Source of the DNA: Mactromeris polynyma
Lineage: Eukaryota > Mollusca > Bivalvia > Venerida > Mactridae
Assembly: GCA_032209605.1 (NCBI GenBank)
Contig: JASFXZ010000149.1
Coordinates: 1-64,000, forward strand
Direction of reading: 5' to 3'
DNA: 64,000 bases
The position numbers and the translations under genes are program-made. The notes under the pieces are model-generated. The model ran no database searches. It saw only the letters and a list, made by a program, of their open reading frames with translations, and was not told where the DNA came from. Positions 36,840 through 49,632 of this stretch are shown here, in pieces (position 1 is the stretch's first letter; each line of letters begins with the position of its first letter).

Positions 36840-37799
36840 CGTTTTCTTGGACTTTACAGTTCCAGACTTGCAGATTTTGGCTGTTGATGCTTCTTGTACA
36901 GATTCTTTCAGTGTTTGATAATTGTGAGCTCCAAGGACATCAATATCCAGTAACACTGTCAACTGGGAGCGTACTTCTTTACCCTCGACTGGTCTACAAT
37001 TAGTCGGAAAATTCAATTCTGAGTTTTCACTTCTATTACACATCTTACATGCGACATTCTTGTACACTTGATCATAAAAAAGGAAAGTAGCTTTTAAACT
37101 ATCGCAGGTCGAGGTATACAGTAAATCATCATCACTGCAATCAGGCGATGTGTCCACTTTATGGCAAACTTTCGGGCGTGGAAATTTAGCCGAATTTGGA
37201 GGCATATATTCAATTGTACCGAAACCATCTACGATAAAAAGCTCAAGTGTCGAACGGAACGAGGATAGAAAATTCCTTTTCTGTGAGTAATACACAAAGT
37301 CCCACTTTTCGTAATCATAGATATTGTTACATTCAGCACATTTAGCGTTGATATACACGCCATTCCTCGAAGAGACCGGAGCTACAAGATATGTTCCGTT
37401 TTCATCATGGAGTCGACATTTACTTTCATTTACTGGCTGAATTGTTTGGTTTGGAACTCTGCAGGACTGTATCATGTAGTATGATACATCTCTAGAAGAA
37501 ACTCCGATCACTGGTTTTATGCAAGTAATTTCACCCTTCTCGATCAGTCTGTACTTATCCAACTGGTTGAAGCAGCAATCCAACGTGAGACCGCACTCCT
37601 CTTCGCAACTGCACGATTGACAGCAAGACGAAAAACCCTGCGGTACAAGTTGTGTTGCTTTCCGATTACATATATCTGCGTACGGACAAGCTTCGTAAAT
37701 TTCCTTTGGGATATCGTTTAGATCAAACGAAGAATTACTTGCAAGAACAAATGTGAACCAACGTGAAACTACGCAGGAAATGAGTACGTGTGCGAGCAT
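36840..37799 (-). CDS. Exon 1, unit 2 gene: signal peptide plus SMB-like cysteine module
   Basis: This is the first exon of the only copy that is complete and open in the window. Exons 36840-37799, 35614-36180 and 34073-34309 join in phase 0 to 587 residues. The start is the ATG at 37799, the first in frame and the head of a signal peptide (residues 1-21). Residues about 38-76 hold CCQSCSCEEEC and DCC, and later cysteines are spaced through CRLHDENGTYLVAP, CAECNN, VCHKVD, CDSLKAT and CKMCN. Five or so N-glycosylation sequons support extracellular exposure. The donor is AAAACG|GTAAAT. Resemblance to N-terminal regions of molluscan adhesion/methuselah-like receptors is from memory, so the family name is tentative. 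Confidence 0.68.
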
Positions 37800-37876
37800 T
37801 TTAATGATATTGTGTTGACAGCGTCTCAACAAGGGATATAGACAGTCAATGTGTCTTGTCTTTCATATGACTGTCA

Positions 37877-37885
37877 ATTATATAC
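37877..37885 (-). promoter_or_regulatory. TATA box of the unit 2 gene
   Basis: TATATAATT on the minus strand lies 78 bp before the ATG at 37799, at the same place and flanked by the same inverted gacagtca/tgactgtc octamers as in unit 1. Confidence 0.5.
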
Positions 37886-38288
37886 CTTGTTTCTTCGTGT
37901 ATAGATGAATAATAATTTATCGGAATAAATATATATTTATATAATAAACTAGGACATAAATCTTGTTTCTTGCAAATAGTCTATACAACTTGTTTTCATA
38001 ATCACTGTGTCTGGTGTTTTTCCTGATATATTGTATGATAATATATAAATATATTAAATTATCTTTTTTCACAACAACAAAATCTTGCTGGCCATAGTGT
38101 TTATGTTTTTTTTCCGTCGTCGTATTGTTTACTAGTACACGTATGTACCACAGTACATGAGCAAATTCGCACAATGAAATCAAGATTGTTATGAAATTAG
38201 TAATTGATACATTATACGCTGGTTTATCTATCAATCACCTCTGTTTAATGTAGAAAAGCTTTCAGTAAGACAATTAAGAAAGGTATTG

Positions 38289-38448
38289 CAGTAGGACCTC
38301 GTTTATTCGACAATCTTTCATCCGAAATAAAGATCAGGTCCCGATTTATCTTCTTCTGCAAGTCGAATAGAAATGGCCTATTCGAAACCATGTATTATTC
38401 GAAATAAAAGTTCGGACCCGATAAATTCGAATAAACGAGGTTCGACTG
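38289..38448. mobile_element. Small TIR element, pogo/Tigger-like MITE
   Basis: It begins cagtaggacctcgtttattcg and ends with the inverse of cagtcgaacctcgtttattcg. A TA follows the right end, but a clean TA is not seen at the left. It is 160 bp with no coding. Unit 1 keeps only a 34-bp internal piece (15311-15344), so it was lost there by two deletions. Confidence 0.7.
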
Positions 38449-40639
38449 TATATTGTACTGTTTAAAAACCCAGAAACGCTGGATAGGTCAATTGTCCTAG
38501 AAATATAAATGAAATGTTGTTTATATCATTTGTTTGTGAGGAAGCAACCCAGCAGGCCCATACATGTATATGCACAAACTAATGAAAGAAGGGGCACACG
38601 GGGTCTGTCTCTATGGTAATAGCTGGGAGGGCCAATTCATGACAATGCCTGATATGACTTTAAATCTCCATCACAAACAATTAATGTTTAACATCATTTT
38701 AACACTATTTCAGTTACTCATCAATCTCAACGTTCCTGTGTTCCCTAAAATATTTTAAATGTTTTTCCAATAGCAACAGATAATTGGTAAAGATAAATGA
38801 GGGGTGCGTGAAAGACTTAAGATTATTTCAGTCAAATCAGCAGTGGAAATCTGCTTCACCGAGGAGTCTGCACTGAATATAGAAGCCAAGAAGGAAATGA
38901 CTCACTTTCTATATCTACTACAATCATCACATTTCCGCGCAGCCGTACTAACATGGCGTCGACGTAATACGAGAAAGGCGTATGTCAGATTCTGCAACTT
39001 TTGGATAATCTAGAAAAACTTTTTTTCGCGAACGTTTGAGCACTGATCTCTATGAAATTTAGTACAGTGATCATTATTAAAAGCATAATTAGAACAGTAT
39101 ATTTAAATCTAATAGTGAACATCATCTTTTCAATTTCAAAAACATACGATATTTCAGAACCAGTTTTTTCCCCTCTTAAGGAAGTATACGCAAAATAAAA
39201 CATTTTGTAATAAAATGATATGTTTCTTTCTAAATATATACGACCTTTAATAAGATAAAGATTTATGTTTTCAGACCTGTACTCGAACAAAACATTTTAA
39301 GAAGACTTCATATTACCTTGTATGTAAATAATGAAAGATGCAACATTATTTTGACTGTCTGTCTGACTGACTAAAGAAGCTGTATTTCTACAATATTTAA
39401 ATCACAAAGTATATCAGATTCAAAACACTGATGCAACTTTATAACAAACAGCAACTGCTGTTAAAATACACATGTAATCAAACAAGACATTTGTAGAATA
39501 CTTCATCTTATTTCAATGTAAATAATAAAAGATGCAACGTCATGTTGACTGACTGGCATGACTCTCACTGACTGACTCATTGGCTGACCTGACTCTCTGA
39601 CTGACTGACCTGAATCACTAACACCCATCGACAATCAAACGATTTAAATTTGTTGTAACAGAAAACCTAGAACATATAATTTGTTGTTCCTTTTTTTCAC
39701 AAAACATTGTGAAGTGGTTTGTATGTACATGTATTTCCATACTCTAACCAATCTACACAGAAACAGAAAAAATACGCAAATACCATTCCTGAACTACGGA
39801 GAGAAACGATATAAAATAGTGTGTCATAACCACGATTCACTGAAATAGTTCATACACAAAATAGTACTTTAAGTGAAGAAACATATCTATAGTGTATTTC
39901 TTAAATGAAACAAAAAAGTACAGACTTTGATTGCAGTAATACTATGACTATATCTTAATAGAAACTTTACCAGCCTTAACCGAGAAAACTTGTACCGGCA
40001 CTATGATACAGATACATTTTGAATACTACTCAATTTTCTACATGTAGTAAATTGTCATAGAAACTGTGATACTATTTTGCCAGCACTGACTTTAGCTGTT
40101 GCAAATGCTGATATTTAGTGTCTTTAATTTTGACTGGTCCACAAGTGAAACACTATAAAATAAAAATAAATAAGTGTATAATGCCAGACTACCCCAGTCC
40201 CTAAGGACGTCCCGTGTGCAAAAAAGGTCCACGGATAATATTTATATATACCTTGATTACCTCAAATAACTGGAGAGCATAACATATCTACAACTGATAC
40301 AAAGAAATAAACATATGTATGCAAACTATGACATATACAATCTATGAAAATATTATTTCAATTATCGGATGAAACACGCAGATTCAGTGAAAAAAATATT
40401 ATAATCTTAAATATGCATATAAAGAGAGAAATACAAAATAGTAAGAACTCTCAATGTGAAGCTAAATGTTGGACATTAAAAAAAATGAGTTGACACGTGT
40501 CATCATGGTACGTTTTGAGGATTCCAAAATGGCCGACAAGATGGCCGCCAAATATTTGAAGAAGGTGGGTTAATCAGTAGGTTTATGGATTTCTAACTTC
40601 AGAAATGGTAATTGAATATCACAGGAAGACTAGAAAATA

Positions 40640-41819
40640 TACAAAATGCAAGTTTATGAAACTGTTTTACGTTTTCTTGATTTTCAACGATGGACAGAAG
40701 GGACAAGCAATACAATCAACACGGTTTAGGTTTTATTTCAGTCGTTTGCATTTATTCTGTATCTTCGTCTCGATTATGTACGTACATTTTATTATAACAT
40801 ATAGATATAATCAAATACTACATCGTGTATATGTAATATAATATAAGCTCAGATAGTAAGAATGTCGTTAACCTAAGAAATAAGTTATATTATAAATAAG
40901 TAATTGATTTGTATTGTATTTTCTCCTCACTGTTCGATTATTTTCACATAATGTTTCAAGTTATTGTTATATGAGGAAATCCAATGGATACAGTAACCTA
41001 TGGAATAATGTTTAACATTCTGAAATGTTTTATTAAATGAAATGTCATTCGTTTTTATTTCATAGTTAATATTATGTTGATGAATTGGTATCATAAATCA
41101 AGGTATTAAAATCATTATTTTCATAACATTTTTGTAAACGATTTATGAAAATGATTTTAAAAGAGTTTGTTATTAAGCCCTTTAAAACCTTTTACTAAAT
41201 ATATTATCATTCGCGCCATTTCATAATATATACAAAATGCAAGTTTATGAAAATATTCTACGTTTTCTTGATTTTCAACGATGGACAGAAGGGACAAGCA
41301 TACAATCAACACGGTTTAGGTTTTATTTCAGTCGTTTGCATTTATTCTGTATCTTCGTCTCGATTATGTACGTACATTTTATTATAACATATAGATATAA
41401 TCAAATACTACATTGTGTATATGTAATATAATATAAGCTCAGATAGTAAGAATGTCGTTAACCTAAGAAATAAGTTATATTATAAATAAGTAATTGATTT
41501 GTATTGTATTTTCTCCTCACTGTTCGATTATTTTCACATAATGTTTCAAGTTATTGTTATATGAGGAAATCCAATGGATACAGTAACCTATGGAATAATG
41601 TTTAACATTCTGAAATGTTTTATTAAATGAAATGTCATTCGTTTTATTTCATAGTTTATAATAATATTATGTTGATGAATTGGTATCATAAATCAAGGTA
41701 TTAAAATCATTATTTTCATAACATTTTTGTAAACGATTTATGAAAATGATTTTAAAAGAGTTTGTTATTAAGCCCTTTAAAACCTTTTACTAAATATATT
41801 ATCATTCGCGCCATTTCAT
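40640..41819. repeat. 591-bp tandem duplication private to unit 2
   Basis: tacaaaatgcaagtttatga begins at 40640 and again at 41231, followed by about 590 bp of near-identical sequence in each half. Unit 1 has a single copy starting near 17522. Small differences between the halves, including a short indel in the ORF-like stretch, show it is not perfect. Confidence 0.9.
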
Positions 41820-42904
41820 ATTTCATAATTAGGTTCAACAAATATATTTTTTTTCGAAAGATGTTAGATAAAGTTTTTTTGAAAATGATTTCAAAAGAGT
41901 TTAGCAATCAATAAAACGGTATTAAGCATTAATTATAAAAACGTTTTGCTAAATGTTATATCATTCGCACCGTTTCATATGTCATAATCACGTTCTACAA
42001 ATATTTACTAAGTGGTAGATAAAATTCTAATTTCGTTGAATATATAAATGCACCACGTGTCTAACACGTCTAAAACCATTTAGTTGAGTATTTCGATTCT
42101 GAAACATTTCATTTACACATAACATTACGTAGAACATTTTAATTATATTTTGTTTTGTTATAATCTGTTTATACAATCACTTGTAATATTCATATTTACG
42201 TATGAAATACTTGTTCATTGTAATAGAAATATAAGAACAACACTTTTACTATGTAATTGATGTTATTCATTGATATATATATATGTTATTTTTCCACATC
42301 ACATGATGATGTATTTGTGAACATATTTGTTAATGACGATGAGCTGTAATTGTTTAAGCCCATAAACACTTTATGTTCTGTGCTGTTTCCTGAAGCGTTT
42401 TTAAAAACATAATATACGACCTTTTAGAAGAACAAAATAATTGACCAAAAATAATACGACAAAATATCACATGCTTTATCTAAAGTAACTGATTGGCTAT
42501 CAAAACGAAAGACTTCGCAAAAAGATGTATCAGCGTTAGTTTCTTCTAAACGGACGATAAAAACTTTCGCGCCATATATGTCATACGACATTTTAGAATT
42601 ACATCGACGATGGTTTAGTTATTTGCATATCTGTGTTGTGTAAACCAATCAAATTTTACGTTAACCACCTAGGCAATTTCTCTTCGACCGAACAACATTT
42701 TCACCTTGATGCTGATTGGTTAACCTTTCGATAAAGGTAAGTTGCAATACCGAAATCCACTGAATTTCGGTGAATTTATCGAAATCCATTTTGGATTTAG
42801 GGTGACCAGCAGTCGTAAAATCTCGGCATTTTTTATGTTGCACAAAAAATCTTAACCTTCAAATTGCGCCGACCATATTTTTTCAAGATATTTCTTGTTT
42901 TCTT

Positions 42905-43079
42905 AGTTATTAAGTAACATAATAAGTGGTCAACTAGATAAGATTCGTGTTACCACTTACATGTAGAAGCCAAAAATGCATTTATAAATCAGTGGTAACA
43001 CGAATATTCAGTGAAATTCGCGAATTTGAGTTATTAAGTAGCATAATAAGTGGTCAACTAGATAAGATTCGTGTTACCA
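42905..43079. repeat. 50-bp repeats (two copies), unit 2
   Basis: Two copies of the taacataataagtggtcaa-containing repeat with the inverted 14-mers between them. This simpler state lacks the interposed 94-bp block of unit 1. Confidence 0.75.
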
Positions 43080-43735
43080 ATTAAATCTAGTGTAATACAT
43101 CATAAAAAGGTAAGAGGTGGCAGTTCTGGGCACTTTCAAGCCTGTTTCTAGTTTTATGATATTTATTTTACTGAAACTGTTTCACGAATATTAACTAGAT
43201 AGCTAGATACTTATCGTAAAAATTAAGTGGTTAACACGAAACAATTCGCGAACCATATCATGCTAACGGGTGGCAGTATTATGACACCATACTTTTTACT
43301 AAGAACAACCAACTTTTACAACTATTTGATGATTTGCCGTTTGTCCAGATTGTAGGACGCTTATTAATTCTAGACTTAGTAGTATTATAAATTCTTGCCC
43401 AGAAACTTGCCATACATTTCCATTGTCGGATGGAAGGGGGCACCCACGCCAATTCCCCAGCCAACGCTGCATTTGGCGTATACCTTCCTACCCCGAAGAA
43501 AAATCTCATAGCATGATTTTGAACATTATTAATGCACGACAACGATCGAACTTCCCAAACTGCTGTACCATAACTAATGACAGACCAAACTAAAGAATCT
43601 TACAATTTTGTAAAATCATTATATGGAATACCACCAACTACTTTACATTTAGCAATGAAAAGCACTCTGAGCACCGGCATTTACTGTAACATTATTATCT
43701 AGATGTTGATCAAGAACAAGACCTAAGTATGTATA

Positions 43736-44840
43736 TTTGTCCCAGATCATGTTCTTCCCACCTGGGAAAATTAGGATCCTAATCTACACAGCTGGGAAAA
43801 ATAAGATCTCATTTGTCACACATTTCGAATATATATGTCACAGCTCCTGGGAAATTTGTGATCGAAGCCGGTTTTTTATGTACCATGAAATCACATTCCT
43901 CACAGGTCAAAAATTGCATGAATTATTTAACAAAAAAATATTTTTTTACAACAAAGTCACATTTGTCACAGATTGTGATTCTAGTTATAAAGAATCCTTG
44001 ATTATGTTGATGTTGTCGTCGTTTTTGTTGTTGTTGTTGCTGTTAGTTCTCGACTTGGCTGCAGTTGTAGGCGCAGTGGCGGTTGCTGTAGAGATAGTTG
44101 TTTTAATTTGCTGTTGTTTTTGTTTTCTGATGTTGTTGCTGTACGGGTGTTAGTGGTATAAGTAGGAATAGTAATGGTTCTTGTTGGCACCGTAATAGTA
44201 GGTATATGCTTAGTAGTGGTAGATGGCAGTGTGGTTGTTGTTGTGAATTGTGTTGGCATTGTTGTGCTTGCTGTCGGTAGAATGTTGGTTGATGTAGGCG
44301 TAGACAAGGTAGTTGTTTGCTTGTTCGATTGTTATAGGCGTCGTTGTGTTAGTTTATAGTTTATACCATTTTATATTAGCTCCTTTTGAAGAAAGCTGGC
44401 AGCTTCTTTAATCACTCTCGAGTCCGCTTCCTGGGTCAAACTCACCAGTACTGAGTGCCCATGGGAAAGGTTCTACGAGAACGTTCACCGACCGAGGATC
44501 GAACCCGGGACCTCTACCTCTGAGCGTCTGTTACTGTATAGATATTTGTTGTTGATAAGAGTTTAGATGTGGTAAATGTAAGAATGATTGTATTATTACT
44601 TTTATCATACTATTTAATAACAACAACAATAATAGTATTATTGTTATTTTATTTTTATTATTTTTTATTTTTTTTATTATTCATTTTTATTATCGAATTT
44701 ATAAAACAGCAATGTCATCGAAAAAAACTGTGAAGAATATGATTCTCTTGTTTACCACCATTTTGGTCAATCATATATGTCACAGTTTAAACTGTGAAGA
44801 ATATGATCCTATTTTTCCCAAGAATATGATCTGGGACAAA
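43736..44840. mobile_element. 1.1-kb TIR element inside LINE1, unit 2 copy with complete ends
   Basis: Both ends are present: tttgtcccagatcatgttct and the inverse of tttgtcccagatcatattct, flanked by TA on each side. The right subterminal region has lost about 9 bp against unit 1. The interior is (GTT)n-like plus the SINE. It has no transposase, so it is non-autonomous. Confidence 0.78.
44379..44537 (-). mobile_element. tRNA-derived SINE, unit 2
   Basis: It matches the SINE at 20861-21018 almost exactly, with the B-box GGTTCGATCC intact. It is inside the TIR element in both units, so it was there before the 25-kb duplication. Confidence 0.7.
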
Positions 44841-45099
44841 TAAGGTCCGACAAAGCACTGTTACCACAAGTAAACTATAATCAGTACAGTGTACAGAAGG
44901 TGGGCGAAAATGCATTGTATTACCTTTTAAACCGTTTACTGGCATGTCATTTATGAAAACACCAATCATTTAAAGTATTCAACAATCAATCATGAGCATT
45001 TTCGGCCAATAAAACAATATCATCAGCGTATAGTAAAATCGATATTTTTTCATCTTCTAACTCAATTCCAACATTTAAACTTTTGATACATGTATTGCT

Positions 45100-46474
45100 A
45101 AGTCATTAATGTACAAATTAAACAACAGTGGTGATAAAATATATCCTTGTCTCAAACCGGAATCAACGTCAAACCAGTCCGTCCTAAACGAATTCACTTT
45201 TACGCATGAACTTACAGACGAGTATAGTGATTTTATTGCATTTAAGATATTACCAGATATTCCCGACTTTAGTAGCCTCTCTCATAGTTTATCCCTAAGC
45301 TTTTTTGAAATCTATAAATGCAACAAAAGTGGACTGTTTCAGTTTTTTTCTTGTATCAATTATATTAGTAAGTGTTGAAATATGATCAATTGTACTACGT
45401 TTTTTCATGAACCCAACCTGCTCATCTTCCAATTTATTATTACTTTCTACCCATTTTCTCAATCTATCAATCAGAATGTACAATATATTTTATAAACCGC
45501 AAAAGCAAGTGATATACCTCTATAAGTTGATCTAATGTCGATGATTTGGATATAGGATTTATAATGCATATGGACCAAATAGAAGGCACTGTTCAACTAC
45601 TGAAACAAACATTAAACAAGGAATGAAGAAAAACAAGTGTCATTTTTCAAAACTTCTGCGTGAAATGTATCTGCCCCGACTGCTTTACCACGCTTCGCTT
45701 TGTAAACAGCTTCCTTAAATTCTAAAACAGATATATTGTTATTAAAAGGCAAAATTACATCTTGACTAGCAGACTGGTCAAACGATGGTACATACGACAA
45801 TGAAATATTATCCTTGTTATTAAATAATGAGCTAAAACAATATTTCCATTTCTTTAGAATATCAATAATATCTGTAGAAAGTGTTCTGTTATCTAAAATG
45901 ACTTCCATTGGTAATTTCTTTACTTTTCTTTGATTAATTTCAATTTTACCAATTGATTTCCAAAACGTTTGACTTTCCGTAACGGCAGCATTTAATAATT
46001 CCTCTTGCAAAGAATGCCAATAGCATCGCTTTGCCTTTTGAACTTCACGGTCAAATAATTTCCGCCTGTTGATAAATATTTCTTTTAATTTGCTTTTCTC
46101 GCATTTACTGCGACATTTTAGCCAATTTCGTTCAGCCAGACACATATCTGACCAATGTGATGACAAATTATCAGACCACCAGGGCTTACCTGGTCGATGT
46201 TTTTTATTTGCAACTCCAACTCGGACAGTTTTATATTGAAAGCTGTTGTACATATTGTCTTTAATGATATCACACCATTCCTTGTACGTAAGATCGATAT
46301 CATTTCGCGTACGAACTATGTTCAAGATTATTTATAACACTATCAATTTGAAACAAAGTATCGCGGTTATACATACAACAATTTGTAACATTTGTATCAT
46401 CAAATCTATCAAACGTGGTTGTACTGTTATCAGAATCATAAGTAGATAAACAATCCAACTCAGTGTCAAACGTA
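45100..46474 (-). pseudogene. LINE1 linker and N-terminal reverse transcriptase, unit 2
   Basis: The long open stretch 45612-46325 reads from the linker into KAVGADTFHAEVLKN. A further stretch (45295-45483) has WVESNNKLEDEQVGFMKKRS and STFVAFIDFKKA, which carries the first Asp of the polymerase active site. A region around 45500-45600 is rearranged and breaks the frame. Confidence 0.8.
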
Positions 46475-47247
46475 TATTTCCATTTTAACATGAGTGGTCA
46501 GGGATGCTGGAAGGTGTAATTTATACATAAATCACCAGCAGTGGTAATCAGATCAGTTGCACATATGACTTGAAATTCCGAAAAATTACTCAATGTATCA
46601 TGTGGTGTTAAACAATAATCCGAAACAGCAGAACCAGATATACATGTAAAATCATTCTGTACCATATTATCTTCCATTAAGCATGCAGAAATTTGTGTAT
46701 ATAAGGAAGTCGATTTCAAAAAGCTCTCCATATGAGTTAACTGAATAATCAACAACAAGTCTATTTGGTAAAATATCAACACCAGTAATAAAATCATCAT
46801 TGTTTCCACATCTACTATTAAAATCACCGCATATGAAAATAGAACCAGAATTCTGAAATTTGTAATTATCAGATAAAAGTTTTCCGGTGGTAAATAACAT
46901 ACACAAGGCAATAATGTGAAATTTTGTGACTTATGTTTTATACTTAGCCACATAATATCTGCATAATTAGCATCAAGAACGTTAACATTAAACTTGTGTA
47001 ACAGTTCTTGCTTAATAAAAAACTCAACACCACCAGAACCTTTACGAGCATTCCTATGAATGACTTTACGGTTAAAACCATACCAATGATAACCGTCGAG
47101 GGATAAACTATTTTCATGTAACACATGAGATTCAGCAATAGCTAAAATGTCAATATTCTGCTTAGTAACACATGATGCACGTTAAATAAAATTGTCTGAT
47201 GTACAGTCACTACTCCAACCACTGACATTCCAAAACCCGGCCGTTAT
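46475..47247 (-). pseudogene. LINE1 endonuclease domain, unit 2
   Basis: GYHWYGFNRK, KGSGGVEFFIK and, in a second frame, ICGDFNSRCG are present as in unit 1, with only scattered substitutions. The shared frameshift shows that the lesion is older than the duplication. Confidence 0.8.
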
Positions 47248-47399
47248 CTATTTATTATACTGGCTACGATTTCCATATCCACCACGACTTCTGTTTCCAT
47301 GGTTTCTATTGTTTTCACCCCTCTGATTTGAGTTCGATGCCTGGTAGTTGTTTCTTACGACTCGGGTAAGGGTCGGTATCTTTTGATTTCAACGCTGAA

Positions 47400-47530
47400 A
47401 CTTAATTTGTGTATTTATTTGCCAACGATATACTATGCTGAATACACAATATTGGTACCATGGAGTTGTCGATAAGAAACTTAATTTGTGTATTTATTTG
47501 CCAACGATATACTATACACAATATTGGTAC
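47400..47530. repeat. 79-bp minisatellite remnant, about 1.5 units, unit 2
   Basis: The same one-and-a-half units as at 25354-25485, including the shortened second unit. It did not expand, unlike the array at 53701. Confidence 0.9.
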
Positions 47531-47682
47531 TTCTTCTATATTCAGTAATTATTCTTTTGTATTATTTTGTATGGTTGTATTGAATAAGCCATTGAAAAGA
47601 ATTAGAGTAAACAACATACAATGATTAGATGGTAATTTTTGCTACTATTGCGTTAAATACAACTGAATCCGGCACTTTATAT

Positions 47683-48808
47683 TAAAGAGTACATACGTGT
47701 ATACCCAATTTTGCAAACATATTTTAGGGGTTAAAAGAGTAACGCAAAACGATTTTGTATACTGCGAATTGGGTAGACATTCTTTAATTATAGGTCGATA
47801 TTTAAAGATAATTGTATCTTGGCTAAAAACTATAGAATCAACTGAAAACATGTACGTAAAGATTGTCTATAAAATGTTAAATCATGACATTGAACTCATG
47901 CCTAATATTAAGAATTGGGCATTTATTATCGTCATTAGGTTTTTATGACGTGTGTTTTTTTCAAGGTGTTGGTAATAAGGACATATTTGTTAGTTTAGTT
48001 AGACAAAGACTCAACGATAATGTTATGCAAACTTTAAATGGAAACATAAGAAACTCATTAAGAGCATTGTTTTACCGAGAATTATGTGGTGATTTCAAAT
48101 TAAAAACATATCTAAAAGATGTAACCAATCAAAAACACAAACCGCATTAAGCAAATTACGAATGTCTGCTCATCGCCTTCGTGTCGAGACAGGTAGATGG
48201 AAAAAGCCAATAAGAATCCCATTTGACGAAAGAAATTGTTTTTTTGTAATAAGTTAGACGATGAGTATCATTTTGTTATAGAATGTTTAATGTTAGATGA
48301 TTTAAGAAAGAAATATATTAGCCATTATTTTTGGAAGAAACCGTGCATGCACAAATTTATTGAACTTTTAACTTGCGAAACTGAGGTTACTTTACGTATA
48401 AAGGATTTACTAGAAAGCAATTGATTTGAAAACACAAATATAAAATATTATTACATGATTACCACACCGTGAGTTATTACCGTTCTATATTTTGTTTCGA
48501 TATAACGGTAATGGCATGTGGTTCTTCTTAAATTCACACTTACAGTTTCCTGTATTTCGTTTTCGACAGGAAACAAGCTTGGATTATTTTTGTTTTATGT
48601 ATATATTATTGTAGCTTTTGTAAACATTTGATGCTTCTACACACATACTGTCATTTTGGTCAACACACATGTTTAATCTAATGTAAATGTATCTTTTCCG
48701 CAACTTTATATGCTTGAATTATCCTTTATATACATGTAATTGTAAATATGTTGTCCTCATGGGCCGCGAAGCTTATTGGATTTTGAAAATAAAACTATAT
48801 CTAACTAT
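47683..48808 (+). mobile_element. LINE2, unit 2: 5'-truncated non-LTR retrotransposon
   Basis: Same insertion and ends as at 25638. Here the reading through GVGNKDIFVSLVRQRL is intact where unit 1 is frameshifted, but 14 nt are missing after KNWA (near 47920). The two copies therefore decayed separately after duplication. The 3' UTR stem-loops are kept, with one mismatch in the first. Confidence 0.85.
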
Positions 48809-49632
48809 GTCCAATGTGATTAATGAAATATCATAGTTAAATTAATACCAGTTGAGATGAGGGCTTATGTTAGTCACACATTCATATAATTATATTATAA
48901 TAATACTAATATACTTCTGTTTAAGACTAAACACGACAATGCTTTGGTATAGATTTAACCAGATGTGTTTAATTAATGTGACAGTAAAACCATAAGTACA
49001 TAGTCATGTCACGTCTAATAACACGGACTGGTCGAGGTTAATACGAAAATCACGTTGGCTGAAATAATTGATACATATAAACACTTCACGGGAAGTATCA
49101 TTGCTCAACAACGACACCAAACATCCTACAGCCATCAATATCCTCTATTATCTATGTCACCATTGTTTTGTTATTTACTAGAAAAGGTTATTAAAACAAA
49201 AAGCAAGTTTTGAGTCTCAGAGATTCTTGCTGCATTTATTCATATTCTATGTATAGGTACATTCTGTTTATGAATTCTTGAATTAGTCACCCATTCATTT
49301 AATACATTATATATTATGTTTTTGAACCCATTAGAATTTGTATTTGAAATAAAAAAACACGTCATAAATGTATTATGAAACAAAATCCTTCTTTGGTTTA
49401 ATGTGTTGTATATCACCAAACATGTACAGTAAGATTCCTTCTGTGTTTAGAATACACACGTAAATATAGCCCCCATTGCAACTATCACTGCTTGATTTTA
49501 TTGACAAACAATCGTGCTGAAACCGACGCCATGGAACAATCACCGATATAACGTAAATATATATTTTAAAATTTCCAGTCGACAAATATACAGTATTTAA
49601 AGAATCTCTGATAGAAATGCTGACAGTGTGAC
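48809..49632. repeat. M module, copy 4 (after LINE2, unit 2)
   Basis: Counterpart of 26780-27633, leading into the Y block. A stretch with tctgcagcagggattt is missing near 49573. Non-coding. Confidence 0.8.

Larger units (their letters stand above)
37886..43078. other. X block, unit 2: non-coding, no gene seen
   Basis: This is the counterpart of 14966-19540. It is longer because of a complete small TIR element (38289-38448) and a private 591-bp tandem duplication (40640-41819). Otherwise it is close to 99% identical where counted. Confidence 0.7.
43279..45099 (-). pseudogene. LINE1 polymerase active site and C-terminal domain, unit 2
   Basis: YADD is at 45019-45030. FRPPSVHCTDYS lies before the TIR element and CINNVQNHAMRFFFGVG after it. 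A segment of about 20 bp (near 43661) present in unit 1 is missing here. Confidence 0.8.
43079..47385 (-). mobile_element. LINE1, unit 2: decayed non-LTR retrotransposon
   Basis: The same insertion as in unit 1 with the same 5' truncation point, but without the nested LINE and with a single 27-bp unit. ORF1 tail, endonuclease, linker, polymerase and C-terminal domain occur in order. The 237-codon open stretch at 45612-46325 shows the linker intact (NKKHRPGKPWWSDNLSSHWS and FDREVQKAKRCYWHSLQEEL). Frameshifts elsewhere make it inactive. Confidence 0.85.

Noticed and set aside
44002..44307. Thr-rich 101-codon minus-strand ORF
   Set aside because: Simple GTT/ACA-type sequence inside a TIR element; the frame is not kept in unit 1.
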